Shown here: positions 34,589 through 43,405 of the stretch, in pieces
Layout of the letters: every line of letters starts with the position of its first letter
Numbering within the stretch: position 1 is the stretch's first letter
From: Deltaproteobacteria bacterium
GTDB lineage: Bacteria; Myxococcota; Kuafuiibacteriia; Kuafuiibacteriales; Kuafuiibacteriaceae
Direction: 5' to 3'
Assembly (NCBI GenBank): GCA_016703535.1
Contig: JADJBV010000001.1
Coordinates: 6,252,001 to 6,316,000 of the forward strand
Length of the DNA: 64,000 nt
The notes under the pieces: generated by a model
The model's database searches: none
The model's input: the letters and a program-made list of their open reading frames with translations, nothing else
What the model was told of the DNA's origin: nothing
Translations under genes and position numbers: made by a program

Positions 34589-36655
34589 TTACACCCAGTT
34601 CAGGGCCGAGAGGATCAGGTCGATCACCTTGATCCCGGGGAACGGCAACAACACGCCCCCCAGCCCGTAGATCAGGAGGTTGCGGCGCAAGAGCGCGGGC
34701 GCCGGGGCCGGCCGATAACGGATGCCCCTGAGCGCCAGCGGGATCAGGGCGATGATGATCAAGGCGTTGAAGATCACCGCCGACAAGATGGCGCTGCTCG
34801 GCGAGTGGAGCCCCATCACGTCCAAACGCCCCAAGGCCGGGTAAGTGGCGGCGAAGGCAGCCGGGATGATCGCGAAGTATTTGGCCACGTCGTTGGCGAT
34901 GCTGAAGGTGGTCAAGGCGCCGCGGGTCATCAGCAGCTGCTTGCCGATCTCCACGATCGACAGAAGTTTGGTCGGGTTGCTGTCGAGGTCGACCATGTTG
35001 CCCGCCTCTTTGGCGGCTTGGGTGCCGGTGTTCATGGCCACCGCCACATCGGCTTGAGCCAGGGCCGGAGCGTCGTTGGTCCCGTCGCCGGTCATGGCCA
35101 CCAGGTGCCCTTCACTTTGGTACTGGCGGATCATCGCCAGCTTGGCCTCGGGAGTGGCCTCGGCCAAGAAGTCATCGACCCCGGCCTCGGCGGCGATGGC
35201 GGCGGCGGTCAGCGGATTGTCGCCGGTGATCATCACCGTGCGGATCCCGACCCGGCGCATCTCGTCGAAGCGCTCCTTGATCCCGCCTTTGACCACGTCC
35301 TTCAGCTCCACCACCCCGAGAACCTTCTGATCCGAGGCCACCACCAAAGGGGTGCCTCCCTTTTTGCCGATCGCCTCGAGCACCGCCCGGACCTCGGCCG
35401 GCACTCGGGTGGAGTGTTGAGCGGCGAAGTGTTCGATGGCGTCGCCGGCGCCTTTCCGGATCTGTCGGCCGTCCAGGTCGACGCCGCTCATTCGGGTCTG
35501 GGCGGTGAACGGGACGAAGTGGGCGCCCAGGGCCTTCAGATCTCGGCTCCGCAGCTCGAAGCGTTGTTTGGCCAACACCACGATGCTCCGCCCTTCGGGG
35601 GTCTCGTCCGCCAAGGAAGCCAGCTGAGCGGCGTCGGCCAACTCGGCTTCGGTGACGCCAGGCGCGGGGACAAAGGCCACCGCCTGTCGATTGCCCAGCG
35701 TGATGGTGCCGGTCTTGTCGAGCAACAACACGTCCACGTCTCCGGCGGCCTCCACGGCCCGGCCCGAGGTGGCGATGACGTTGGCCTGGATCAAACGATC
35801 CATCCCGGCGATGCCGATGGCCGACAAGAGACCGCCGATGGTGGTCGGGATCAAACACACCAACAACGCCACCAACACCGCCAAGGAGACCGGTTGACCT
35901 TGCCCCGAGCTCTCCACTGCGTAGACCGAAAAGGGATAAAGGGTCACCGTCGCCAGCAAAAAGACGATGGTCAACCCGGCCAACAAGATGTCGAGGGCGA
36001 TCTCGTTGGGGGTCTTTTGGCGTTTGGCGCCTTCCACCATGGCGATCATCCGATCGAGGAAGGTCTCACCGGGGTTGGCGGTGATCCGGATGATCAACCA
36101 GTCGGACAAGACTCGGGTGCCTCCGGTGACCGCGCTGCGATCGCCGCCCGCCTCCCGGATCACCGGCGCACTTTCACCGGTGATCGCGCTTTCGTCGACC
36201 GAAGCCACACCCTCGATGATCTCGCCGTCGCCGGGGATCAGCTGGCTGGCCTCGACCAACACCACGTCCCCCTGCTTGAGCCGCGCCGACGGGATCTCTT
36301 CGTAGCGTGAGACTCGGGTCGGCTCCTCCAGGCGTTTGGCGATCACGTCCCGCCGGGCCTTCCGCAGGGTGTCAGCCTGGGCCTTGCCCCGGCCTTCGGC
36401 CATGGCCTCGGCGAAGTTGGCGAAGAGCACCGTAAACCAGAGCCACACCGACACCGCGACCACAAAACCGGCGTTGGGATCGGAGGAGAACAAGGCGTGC
36501 CCGGACAACAAGGTGGTGAAGAGGCTGCCGACCTCCACCACGAACATCACCGGGTTCCGGATCATCCGCCGGGGATCGAGCTTGGCGAAAGCGTCGATCA
36601 CCGCCCGTTGGACGATGGCCCGCTCGAAGAGGGGCCGTTGTTGGGCGGAGCTCAT
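34589..36655 (-). CDS. kdpB: KdpB P-type ATPase subunit
   Basis: 688 residues. The phosphorylated aspartate is Asp313 in DKTGTITLGN. Also present are the TGES-type loop (ITGESAPVIRE), the hinge TGDGTNDAPALAQ, and the characteristic KdpB segment NTGTQAAKEAGNMVDLDSNP. Seven membrane helices are expected, with hydrophobic stretches at about residues 34-60, 220-275 and 580-688. It hydrolyses ATP to drive potassium uptake through KdpA. It overlaps kdpA by 4 bp. Confidence 0.96.
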   Translation of the reverse strand: MSSAQQRPLFERAIVQRAVIDAFAKLDPRRMIRNPVMFVVEVGSLFTTLLSGHALFSSDPNAGFVVAVSVWLWFTVLFANFAEAMAEGRGKAQADTLRKARRDVIAKRLEEPTRVSRYEEIPSARLKQGDVVLVEASQLIPGDGEIIEGVASVDESAITGESAPVIREAGGDRSAVTGGTRVLSDWLIIRITANPGETFLDRMIAMVEGAKRQKTPNEIALDILLAGLTIVFLLATVTLYPFSVYAVESSGQGQPVSLAVLVALLVCLIPTTIGGLLSAIGIAGMDRLIQANVIATSGRAVEAAGDVDVLLLDKTGTITLGNRQAVAFVPAPGVTEAELADAAQLASLADETPEGRSIVVLAKQRFELRSRDLKALGAHFVPFTAQTRMSGVDLDGRQIRKGAGDAIEHFAAQHSTRVPAEVRAVLEAIGKKGGTPLVVASDQKVLGVVELKDVVKGGIKERFDEMRRVGIRTVMITGDNPLTAAAIAAEAGVDDFLAEATPEAKLAMIRQYQSEGHLVAMTGDGTNDAPALAQADVAVAMNTGTQAAKEAGNMVDLDSNPTKLLSIVEIGKQLLMTRGALTTFSIANDVAKYFAIIPAAFAATYPALGRLDVMGLHSPSSAILSAVIFNALIIIALIPLALRGIRYRPAPAPALLRRNLLIYGLGGVLLPFPGIKVIDLILSALNWV

Positions 36656-38376
36656 GACGCACCTCGCAGCTGCAGGGCCTCAATCACCGGGCCCAGGGCC
36701 AAGGCCGGGATGAAGGTCAAGGCGCCGACCAACACCACCGTGCCCACCAAGAGGAAGATGAAGAGCGGCCCGTGGGTCGGCAAAGTGCCGGCGGTCGGCG
36801 GCAGGCGCTTCTTCTTGGCCAATGACCCGGCGGCGGCCAACACTGGGACGATCACCCAATAACGACCGATCAACATCGCGACCCCGATGGCCGTGGCATA
36901 AAAGGGTCCGTTGACGGTCAGGCCACCGAAGGCCGAGCCGTTGTTGTTGGCGCCCGAGGAGAAGGCGTAGAGGATCTCGCTGAAGCCGTGGGGCCCGGGG
37001 TTGGCCAAGGCGCCGGTGCCCTCGGGGATCGAGCAGGCGATCGCCGTCCCGACCAACACCGCGGCGGCGGGCAACAAGATCACCAAGGACGCCATCTTCA
37101 TCTCGAAGGCCTCGACCTTCTTGCCCACGTATTCGGGGGTGCGGCCGACCATCAGGCCGGCGATGAAGACCGCGACGATCGCGTACATCAACATGCCGTA
37201 GAGTCCTGAGCCCACGCCGCCGTAGACGATCTCGCCGAGCTGCATCAGCCACATCGGGCCCAGGCCGCCGAGGGGCGTGTAGCTGTCGTGCATGGAGTTG
37301 ACCGAGCCGTTGGAGGCGGCGGTGGTCGCCACCGCCCACAAGGCGGAGCTGGTGATCCCGAAGCGGGTCTCTTTGCCCTCCAGGTTGCCGCCGCTTTGGA
37401 GCAAAGAAGGCACGTCATCGACGCCGAGGTTGGCGAGGCGCGGGTTGCCGCTGAGTTCGGAGCCCAAGGTCAAGGCCAAGACCGGGACGAAGATCAAGGT
37501 CATCGCGGCGTAGATGGCCCAACCTTGGCGCCGATCTTTGAGCATGCTGCCGAAGGTGAAGCAGAGGGCCGCCGGGATCAGCAAGATCGCCAGGAGCTCG
37601 AAGAAGTTGGAGAGGGAGGTTGGGTTCTCGAAGGGGTGGGCCGAGTTGACGTTGTAGTATCCGCCGCCGTTGGTGCCGAGTTGTTTGATGGCCACCTGAG
37701 AGGCGACCGGGCCCAAGGCGTAGACCTGCTCCACGCCACTTTCCAAGGTCTGGGCCACCGCCGAACCGGCCAAGGTCTGGACCACACCCTGGCTGACCAA
37801 CAGCAAGGCCAACCCCAAGGAGAGAGGCAACAACACGTAGAGGACCGACCGCACCAGATCGACCCAGTAGTTGCCGACGCCGGCCCGTTGCCCTTCACCC
37901 AAGGAGCGGACAAAGGCCAAGAGCACCGCGATCCCGGTGGCCGCCGACAAGAAGTTCTGGGAGGTGAGGCCCAACATTTGGGTCAGGTGGCTCATGGTGG
38001 TCTCACCGCCATAGGTCTGCCAGTTGGTGTTGCTGACGAAGCTGACCGCGGTGTTAAAGGCCACCTCCGGCCCGACGTCCCCGAGGCCGTTGGGGTTGAA
38101 CGGCAAGTTACCTTGCAAACGCTGGAGGGCGTACAAGAAGCAGATCCCGACCAGGTTGAAGCCCAAGACCGAAGCCGCGTAACGACGCCAGCTCATCTCT
38201 TGGGTGGGATCGACCCCCGCCACCCGGTAGATCAGGCGCTCCACCGGGCCCAAGAGCTGGCCCATCCAACCGGGCCCGCCGTTGAGCCAACGGGCCATCC
38301 CGTGCCCCAGGGGCACCGCAAAGAGGGTCAAGATCGCCAGGAAGATCCCAGCTTGAGCGATGGCACGGCCAGTCAT
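36652..38376 (-). CDS. kdpA: KdpA potassium-channel-like subunit
   Basis: 574 residues, polytopic. The four selectivity-filter loops of the superfamily of potassium transporters are recognisable: VSNTNWQTYGGET, LGTNGGGYYNVNSAHPFENP, AASNGSVNSMHDSYTP and GANNNGSAFGGLT. About ten membrane helices are expected. The start overlaps the kdpF stop by 4 bp. It carries a palindrome copy near its 5' end. Confidence 0.96.
   Translation of the reverse strand: MTGRAIAQAGIFLAILTLFAVPLGHGMARWLNGGPGWMGQLLGPVERLIYRVAGVDPTQEMSWRRYAASVLGFNLVGICFLYALQRLQGNLPFNPNGLGDVGPEVAFNTAVSFVSNTNWQTYGGETTMSHLTQMLGLTSQNFLSAATGIAVLLAFVRSLGEGQRAGVGNYWVDLVRSVLYVLLPLSLGLALLLVSQGVVQTLAGSAVAQTLESGVEQVYALGPVASQVAIKQLGTNGGGYYNVNSAHPFENPTSLSNFFELLAILLIPAALCFTFGSMLKDRRQGWAIYAAMTLIFVPVLALTLGSELSGNPRLANLGVDDVPSLLQSGGNLEGKETRFGITSSALWAVATTAASNGSVNSMHDSYTPLGGLGPMWLMQLGEIVYGGVGSGLYGMLMYAIVAVFIAGLMVGRTPEYVGKKVEAFEMKMASLVILLPAAAVLVGTAIACSIPEGTGALANPGPHGFSEILYAFSSGANNNGSAFGGLTVNGPFYATAIGVAMLIGRYWVIVPVLAAAGSLAKKKRLPPTAGTLPTHGPLFIFLLVGTVVLVGALTFIPALALGPVIEALQLRGAS
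38103..38116. repeat. Palindrome copy 11, GCAAG-TTAC-CTTGC
   Basis: Perfect copy in kdpA, read on the minus strand as CAA GGT AAC TTG (Gln-Gly-Asn-Leu). Confidence 0.8.
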
Positions 38377-38465
38377 GACAACTTCTCCGGGGCCAAGAGG
38401 CAGACGAACAGATAAACGAGGAGCAGCACCGAAATGCCGGCGCCGATTTCGAGCAGGATGGTCAT
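38373..38465 (-). CDS. kdpF: KdpF small membrane subunit
   Basis: 30 residues: MTILLEIGAGISVLLLVYLF then VCLLAPEKLS, one transmembrane helix with the Pro-Glu-Lys end seen in KdpF proteins. It stabilises the KdpABC complex. Its start ATG overlaps the stop of the upstream 31-aa gene (ATGA at 38465-38462), and its stop overlaps the kdpA start. Confidence 0.9.
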   Translation of the reverse strand: MTILLEIGAGISVLLLVYLFVCLLAPEKLS

Positions 38466-38557
38466 CGCTCCTCCTTGGCGAGGGCCTCGAACAAAGAGAC
38501 CATCGCGGCGGTCAGGCCGAAGAAGGCCAAGGTCAACAGCAGGTAGATCCAGTCCAT
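38462..38557 (-). CDS. 31-aa single-helix membrane peptide ahead of kdpF
   Basis: ATG 38557 to TGA 38462 encodes MDWIYLLLTLAFFGLTAAMV then SLFEALAKEER: one hydrophobic helix and a charged tail. It is 9 bp after the porin stop and shares an ATGA with kdpF, so it is translationally coupled. Short peptides starting MDW and preceding kdpF occur in other kdp operons, but I do not know an assigned function. Length and position argue for a second small subunit or accessory peptide of the pump. Confidence 0.75.
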   Translation of the reverse strand: MDWIYLLLTLAFFGLTAAMVSLFEALAKEER

Positions 38558-38566
38558 GGTGGCTCC

Positions 38567-39670
38567 TCAAAGCCAGGCGGTCAGGCCCACCGTAAAGGTG
38601 TCCTGAGCCCGGCGGCTGGCCGCGCCCTCTCGATCGATGAAGAGAGGCGCGGCGCCGTGGTCGTGGCGGTATTCAAAGCGCAAGCTACCTTGCGAAACCG
38701 GTCGAAGCTCCAAGGTGGCGGTCCCTGAAGAGACCCACTCCACCGGCCAAAAGATCGGCGCGGCTTGGCCTTGGTCGTTGGTGCCGACCCGCTCGTAGAA
38801 GACGTCGCCCCGGACCGAAAGGGCCACCAAGGGGTGCGGCGCCCAACGGGCGTACAAGGCCCCCGCAGCCCAGGCCGAGGTGCCGAAGCGGTTGGGCTCG
38901 ACGCCCAGATCGAGGTGGGCCAGGAGCGAAACCTCGGGCGTCAACTGCACCGTGAGGTGGCTGTCGAAGAGGTGTCGCCAGGGCGATCCTTCGGCGGCGC
39001 CGCCCGGCCGTTCGTTGCCGCCGAAGTAGAGGACACTCAAGGTGGCGGCGTTGCCAAAGGATCGCTGCAACTGAACTTGCACCGACTTGTCCACGTTGTT
39101 GTCGAGGACGTTGTTCCAGCCGTTGAAGCCACCGAGGACCACGGTCCAGCCGTCGGCCACCAGGTACGTGAGCCGGGCGCCGCTGTGATAAAACGGCAAC
39201 CCGAAGAAGAGGTTGGAGCGGGACCAGTTCCAGTTGTCCTTCACCGCGATCGACTCGGGGCCGATCGGCGAAAGGAACAAGCCCGCCTCCAGGCTCAGGC
39301 CAGGCACCCACGGCAGGCGCCAGCCCACCCGGGCCTCTTGCAGGTACTTCCACAACCCCGGGTCACTGGCCGGCACGCCCGGGCCCGCGGGCAATACCGG
39401 CTCCGCAGCGTAGTAGCTGCTGGGCGTCGCGCCGACCTGGAGCACCACCCGCCCCAAGATCTCGCCGTTGTCCCAGCGGGCCTCGAGGGCCGCGTTGGAG
39501 AGGGTGAGCGATTCCGCCCGCCCATCAAAGCCACGGTAAGCGGTGATCCCGCCGGCCGGTCGGGCCGCGTTCCACTGAAAATATGCCTCACCGTAGGCAC
39601 CCAACGACCAAGCCGAGGTCGAGGTCGCGCCGAACGCCAAACCCACCAGCGCCAAGCCACCGATCGTCAT
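38567..39670 (-). CDS. Outer-membrane beta-barrel protein (BBP2/porin-like), first gene of the kdp operon
   Basis: 367 residues with a signal peptide ending around STSAWS. The mature protein is a series of amphipathic strands with aromatic girdles (GAYGEAYFQWNAARPA, ARLTYLVADGWTVVLGGFNG) and ends in TFVGLTAWL-like sequence (TVGLTAWL), a barrel end. Putative beta-barrel porin-2 proteins are frequently encoded next to kdp genes, and the order here supports a role in letting potassium through the outer membrane. It starts the nine-gene operon, 9 bp before the 31-aa peptide. Two palindromes lie in it (one perfect, one with one mismatch at 39067-39080). Confidence 0.75.
   Translation of the reverse strand: MTIGGLALVGLAFGATSTSAWSLGAYGEAYFQWNAARPAGGITAYRGFDGRAESLTLSNAALEARWDNGEILGRVVLQVGATPSSYYAAEPVLPAGPGVPASDPGLWKYLQEARVGWRLPWVPGLSLEAGLFLSPIGPESIAVKDNWNWSRSNLFFGLPFYHSGARLTYLVADGWTVVLGGFNGWNNVLDNNVDKSVQVQLQRSFGNAATLSVLYFGGNERPGGAAEGSPWRHLFDSHLTVQLTPEVSLLAHLDLGVEPNRFGTSAWAAGALYARWAPHPLVALSVRGDVFYERVGTNDQGQAAPIFWPVEWVSSGTATLELRPVSQGSLRFEYRHDHGAAPLFIDREGAASRRAQDTFTVGLTAWL
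38680..38693. repeat. Palindrome copy 12, GCAAG-CTAC-CTTGC
   Basis: Perfect copy in the porin gene, read on the minus strand as CAA GGT AGC TTG (Gln-Gly-Ser-Leu). Confidence 0.8.
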
Positions 39671-40019
39671 GAGCGATCGATAGCGGAGGGCCGATCAGGA
39701 TGGGTTCAAGGGTGGGGCCGGACCGATCAAGAAATGATCAAGATGGCTGCGGCGATGACTGCTGTTGGAGGAGGAGCTGAAACGCGAAGCCGAGCGATTC
39801 GTGGCGTCGACGGGTGTGGGGTGGAGATCAGGCGGAGGGATTTATACGGGTGGGGATCGACTTGGCCGCAAGAGGGGACCGACTTGATCCCTCCGAACCC
39901 GGCTGGCCCGCGATCTCCCGGGCCAGGCCGCTGGCCCCGTCCTTGCTGATGCCACCTGCCAGTCCACCGAGGCTGTGACGGACGGCCGGAAGGCAGTCTC
40001 GATGGAATAGGAGTCTAAC
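39671..40019. other. Divergent intergenic region, kdp operon versus 763-aa gene
   Basis: 349 bp with no gene. It must hold the kdp operon promoter (leftward) and the promoter of the 763-aa gene (rightward). A TAGGAG at 40008-40013 sits 6 bp before the GTG at 40020. I saw no KdpE-type repeat that I could defend and no convincing cyclic di-AMP riboswitch. Confidence 0.7.
39840..39871 (-). promoter_or_regulatory. Candidate promoter for the kdp operon
   Basis: On the minus strand TATAAAT at 39846-39840 is preceded by TTGCGG 19 bp upstream. It lies about 170 bp before the porin start. Spacing is 2 bp longer than ideal; prediction only. Confidence 0.3.
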
Positions 40020-42311
40020 GTGACGAGCACGCGATCAAACATCAACCCACATCGGTCCAGCGCGTTGACGGACGAACCCGCGGGAGTGACGGCTGCCCTG
40101 GCCATGTTCGGTGGAGGGCAGACGCGCAGGGTCTCCGAAGAAAAGCTGCTCGCCCGGCAGGCGCCTCCCTTCGCCCAAGACGGGCAAGACCCAACGCCGA
40201 CCTCACTAGCCGCCGAACTCCCGGCCTCGAGCCTAATCCGCCGAACGGGCGGGGTGTCGGATCCTCGGTTGACGGCCGTGAAACGTCCTCCCTCCAACGG
40301 GGCTCAGGCGATCGCTGCAGCCCAAGGGGCCCTCGAACGCCTGACCGCAGCGGTCACCTCCTTTCACACTCCGCGGCCGCTCAAGCCCAACGCTGGCAGT
40401 GAACATCCCGCGACGCTGGCGAAGGTCTTGGCCACCCTCACCGAAAGCCTCAGCTTGCTCCGTCGGGCCGCAGCGCATTTCGACTCAGGTGGGCCGCGGG
40501 TGAAGAACGACGCTGATTTCCGAGCTGTTTTTTCGGGCTTTTTGGAGGTCTACGCGGCGCTGAAGCTGGTGGATCAGGTTGGAGAAGTCGACCCACGACC
40601 CGCCTTCGAAGATGGCCGAAAGCTGATGCTCAAGAAGATGGACGAAATCTGGGCCCTGGCCCCCTCCTTCCTCGGAGAGGCGGGCGCGGCGAAGCTGGAG
40701 GCGGAACGCCTGGTGCCCATACCGAACGACTTGGCGCCGACTCGAGCCGCCGCAACTAAACTGAACCGCTTCATCCGCGGGGGTGCGTCGAGCGAAAACG
40801 CCACGGTTCGTCGTGCCTGGAAGCTACTCAACGACGTCGGACTCGAGGCGCACTTTTCCCGGCAGGGAGGCAAATACGCGCTCTCCTGCGACAGAGGAAC
40901 GGCGTGGTGGTTGGGGCCCGACCTCAGGGCCCACGCCTCCGGGCGCCATGAGAAGGGCAGACCTTCGCGCACCCACCAACACTACTCCCTCGACGAGGTC
41001 GCCTCCGCGATCCGAACTGCACTTGAGCACCTCGGCCTCGACTCGCAGCTCCCCGTCGTACTGTCCCGACCGAGCCAAACCGAACAGCGGCTCGAAGAGG
41101 CTTGGAGCCTGCTGCACCACGCCTTCGAGGTCCGCGACTTCATCGCCGTCCCGCAAGCCCTAGACCCCTACGCGATGCGGCGCTGGGAAACAGGCAGCAT
41201 CAGCCTGGAGCCGCCCGCGACGGGGTTCTTCAAGGCGCAGGGTGGCTTCTTTGAAACACGTCCCGGGCTATACGTCGTCAGCTACAGCAACGATCGGTTC
41301 CTTTCGCGCAGCGACCACCCGTCGTTCAAGGAGGGCACCCCCGAGAGGCTCGCCAGCGACCTCCGAGGGTACTTGGCCCAACGTGGGCTGGGGGACGTGT
41401 GGCTGGAGGTCAAGACCGCCCATCGACCTTTGAGCGAGGCGCACGCCGGAGCGATCCGCGATCGTCTGGAGGCGGTGCGGTCTTCGGCGACCAAACCCGC
41501 GCCTGGGACCCCGGAGGCGCTGCTGAAGGATCAGGTCAGCGAGATCAGGGTCGAGCAGGATCCCTATTCAAAGGAGCGGGAGGTGGTGGTCGAGGTGCCT
41601 GGATCGAGCACCGGCTACTACGGTGAACCGCTCCTTCGGATCGAAGAGGCCGTGCGCGCCATCTTGTCCGACGATCCGACCACCATCGGCACCCGAATCC
41701 GCATCAAACTCGACCCCCAAGCGGACGCTCTCGGGCGTCGGCCCGAAGGGATCTCGGTCCTGTTTGGAAAGTGGGAGACGCCCGAGGAGCAAGCCCGAGT
41801 TCACACCCAAGCAGCGGCGGCGGACGACCGCTTCGCCCCGAGCCTGAAGGCGTACGCGCTCGAACGCCGGTTGAAGGGCGTGGAGCGATTCGCCGCTGCA
41901 GGCCAGATCCAGGCCGAACTCGTGGCGCAGATGGAGCACGACCCGAACGAGCACCGAAGCAACTGGCAGGACCCACTCGCCCACAACCTCGCGGCGTGGT
42001 TCTTGGGCCAGGGCGCGGCCGATCCGTCTTGGAGTCAGCGCTTCGAGCAGCTCCCGCTCTCGGAGCGCGCGGATTTCCTCGAGCTGTCCCTCGAGTTCCT
42101 CAAGGGTGCGCAGCAAGCTCCGGGGCTCCTCGAAGCGTTGACCACCTTCAGGCGTCTCGCGGGTCGGCTCGAGTTGGAGCGAGCCTGCACCCAAAACGGC
42201 GCCCAGTCGCCCGCTCAGATGGCCCACACCGACGCGGTCTTGAGCGCCGGCCTCGCGGGACCCGCAAAAGAGGCGGCCTGGTCGGCAATCGCCCTGGCCC
42301 GACAACCTTAG
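40020..42311 (+). CDS. 763-aa protein of unknown function with apparent internal triplication
   Basis: Starts at GTG 40020 with a good Shine-Dalgarno (TAGGAG). No signal peptide or membrane helix is visible. Residues 1-90 are disordered-looking (Ser/Pro/Arg), 90-260 helical. Residues about 263-350, 359-472 and 481-570 look like three copies of one unit: a helix, a beta hairpin, a helix of the type YSLDEVASAIRTALEHLGL, then a strand such as PVVLSRP, VWLEVKTAHRP or RIRIKLDP. The remainder is helical. I do not recognise the family. By eye the gene uses CTG/CTC for Leu more than its neighbours, which favour TTG, and it lacks the dispersed palindrome, hinting at acquisition. It is divergent from the kdp operon. 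Confidence 0.75.
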   Translation: MTSTRSNINPHRSSALTDEPAGVTAALAMFGGGQTRRVSEEKLLARQAPPFAQDGQDPTPTSLAAELPASSLIRRTGGVSDPRLTAVKRPPSNGAQAIAAAQGALERLTAAVTSFHTPRPLKPNAGSEHPATLAKVLATLTESLSLLRRAAAHFDSGGPRVKNDADFRAVFSGFLEVYAALKLVDQVGEVDPRPAFEDGRKLMLKKMDEIWALAPSFLGEAGAAKLEAERLVPIPNDLAPTRAAATKLNRFIRGGASSENATVRRAWKLLNDVGLEAHFSRQGGKYALSCDRGTAWWLGPDLRAHASGRHEKGRPSRTHQHYSLDEVASAIRTALEHLGLDSQLPVVLSRPSQTEQRLEEAWSLLHHAFEVRDFIAVPQALDPYAMRRWETGSISLEPPATGFFKAQGGFFETRPGLYVVSYSNDRFLSRSDHPSFKEGTPERLASDLRGYLAQRGLGDVWLEVKTAHRPLSEAHAGAIRDRLEAVRSSATKPAPGTPEALLKDQVSEIRVEQDPYSKEREVVVEVPGSSTGYYGEPLLRIEEAVRAILSDDPTTIGTRIRIKLDPQADALGRRPEGISVLFGKWETPEEQARVHTQAAAADDRFAPSLKAYALERRLKGVERFAAAGQIQAELVAQMEHDPNEHRSNWQDPLAHNLAAWFLGQGAADPSWSQRFEQLPLSERADFLELSLEFLKGAQQAPGLLEALTTFRRLAGRLELERACTQNGAQSPAQMAHTDAVLSAGLAGPAKEAAWSAIALARQP

Positions 42312-42389
42312 ACGACTCGAAGTCGCCCGGCCGGCTCGGAGGTTGGACCCATTGGGGGCACCTGCGGGACCCGGGGCCAGTCCAGCCGG

Positions 42390-42420
42390 CCCCGCGGCGT
42401 GATTTTCGGCGCCCGCGGGG
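42390..42420. terminator. GC-rich hairpin between the 763-aa gene and the tail-anchored gene
   Basis: CCCCGCGGCG at 42390-42399 and CGCCCGCGGGG at 42410-42420 can pair with a small bulge around a loop containing TTTT. It lies 79 bp after one stop and just before the next start, so it may be a terminator or a leader hairpin. Confidence 0.35.
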
Positions 42421-42429
42421 GTTCATGCT

Positions 42430-42993
42430 ATGAGGACCCTGGGGGTCAGCATGGTGGACGATCCGAATCGCACGGTGCACGCGCAGCAGGCCTTCGAGTT
42501 CTCTGACGTCTTTGGCTACAAGTTTGCGGTCCTGGCCTACGGACAACAGAAGCCGCGGCGCCTCAAGCTGAACGCACCCGAGGGCATGAGCACCGCGGGC
42601 GGCCGTCAGGCGCGGCAGTCGATGGTCTTGCAGGCCGACGACGGTGAAAGTGTGGTGTGTGGTTGGGTCGACGTCCCCCAAAAGAGCGCCGAGATCCGGG
42701 CGTTTCAAGCGGTCGCTCAGGCCTTCGAGGCTCGCTACAAGCGCAGCTTCGATCTCCCCAAAGCCGACTACGAGCGGATGGTCATGGATCTCGAAGGGTT
42801 CCTGAAGATCCAGAAGATCGACTTCCACATCAGCGAAAGTGCGGCGGTCCCGGCGCCCCGGATCTCGGCGCCCCCGGCCGCGGTCGAGGTGGTGGACGAC
42901 GATCCGCCCCCGCAGCTGGGCATGGCCTTGGGCATGCTTGGGCTCGGCCTGATCATTGGGTTTGGACTGGGCTACCTGGCTTTCGGCATGTAG
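42430..42993 (+). CDS. Tail-anchored protein of unknown function
   Basis: 187 residues. ATG 42430 is used; ATG 42451 (MVDDPNRTVHAQ) with GGGGG upstream is equally possible. A soluble N-terminal domain of about 130 residues (VFGYKFAVLAYGQQKPRRLK, VCGWVDVPQKSAEIRAFQAV) is followed by a Pro-rich linker and one C-terminal transmembrane helix (LGMALGMLGLGLIIGFGLGY). The lack of a signal peptide and the late helix suggest the bulk stays in the cytoplasm. No family recognised. The next gene starts 10 bp downstream. Confidence 0.7.
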   Translation: MRTLGVSMVDDPNRTVHAQQAFEFSDVFGYKFAVLAYGQQKPRRLKLNAPEGMSTAGGRQARQSMVLQADDGESVVCGWVDVPQKSAEIRAFQAVAQAFEARYKRSFDLPKADYERMVMDLEGFLKIQKIDFHISESAAVPAPRISAPPAAVEVVDDDPPPQLGMALGMLGLGLIIGFGLGYLAFGM

Positions 42994-43003
42994 ACTTTTG
43001 TCG

Positions 43004-43294
43004 ATGCCCGCCTACGACTACCGCTGCCAGACCTGCGGACAAGAACTCGAGCTGGTGCACCGGATGTCCGAGACCGTCACCACCTCGGCCCACACCGACC
43101 CCCTCAGCGGCTTGGCTTGTGAAGGGCCGTTGGAGCGCCTGATCGCCTCGGTCGGACTCGCCAAAAGCGTCGGAAGTTCGGTCTCCGACGGCCAACTTCA
43201 GCGGGCGGGTTTCACCAAATACGTCCGTGGGGCAAAGGGTTACGAGAAGGCCTTTGGCCCGGATCGCACGCCCAACTTCGTCCAGCGCGAGTAG
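43004..43294 (+). CDS. FmdB-family zinc-ribbon protein
   Basis: From ATG 43004 the protein is 96 residues and begins MPAYDYRCQTCGQELELVHR, the classic FmdB/PF09723 opening, with a CxxC pair. The second cysteine pair of the usual ribbon is reduced to a single cysteine (LACEG). A putative regulatory or RNA/DNA-binding role is known only from annotation of relatives. It follows the tail-anchored gene by 10 bp and is probably co-transcribed. Confidence 0.85.
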   Translation: MPAYDYRCQTCGQELELVHRMSETVTTSAHTDPLSGLACEGPLERLIASVGLAKSVGSSVSDGQLQRAGFTKYVRGAKGYEKAFGPDRTPNFVQRE

Positions 43295-43405
43295 ACCCAG
43301 CGCCACCCAAGTGTCGCTTGCCGATGGTGGTCCGGTGTCGGATGGTCCGATGCCGTAAGCGCGTGGGAAGCTCTCCGCGTTTCGTCAATATAGAGGTTTA
43401 TCCTA

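Noticed and set aside
32266..36310. Open frames antisense to kdpD and kdpB
   Set aside because: They mirror strongly conserved kdp genes and show no domain or plausible codon pattern.
39671..40019. Cyclic di-AMP (ydaO) riboswitch upstream of the kdp operon
   Set aside because: A few G-rich pieces match the idea, but the conserved helices could not be drawn.
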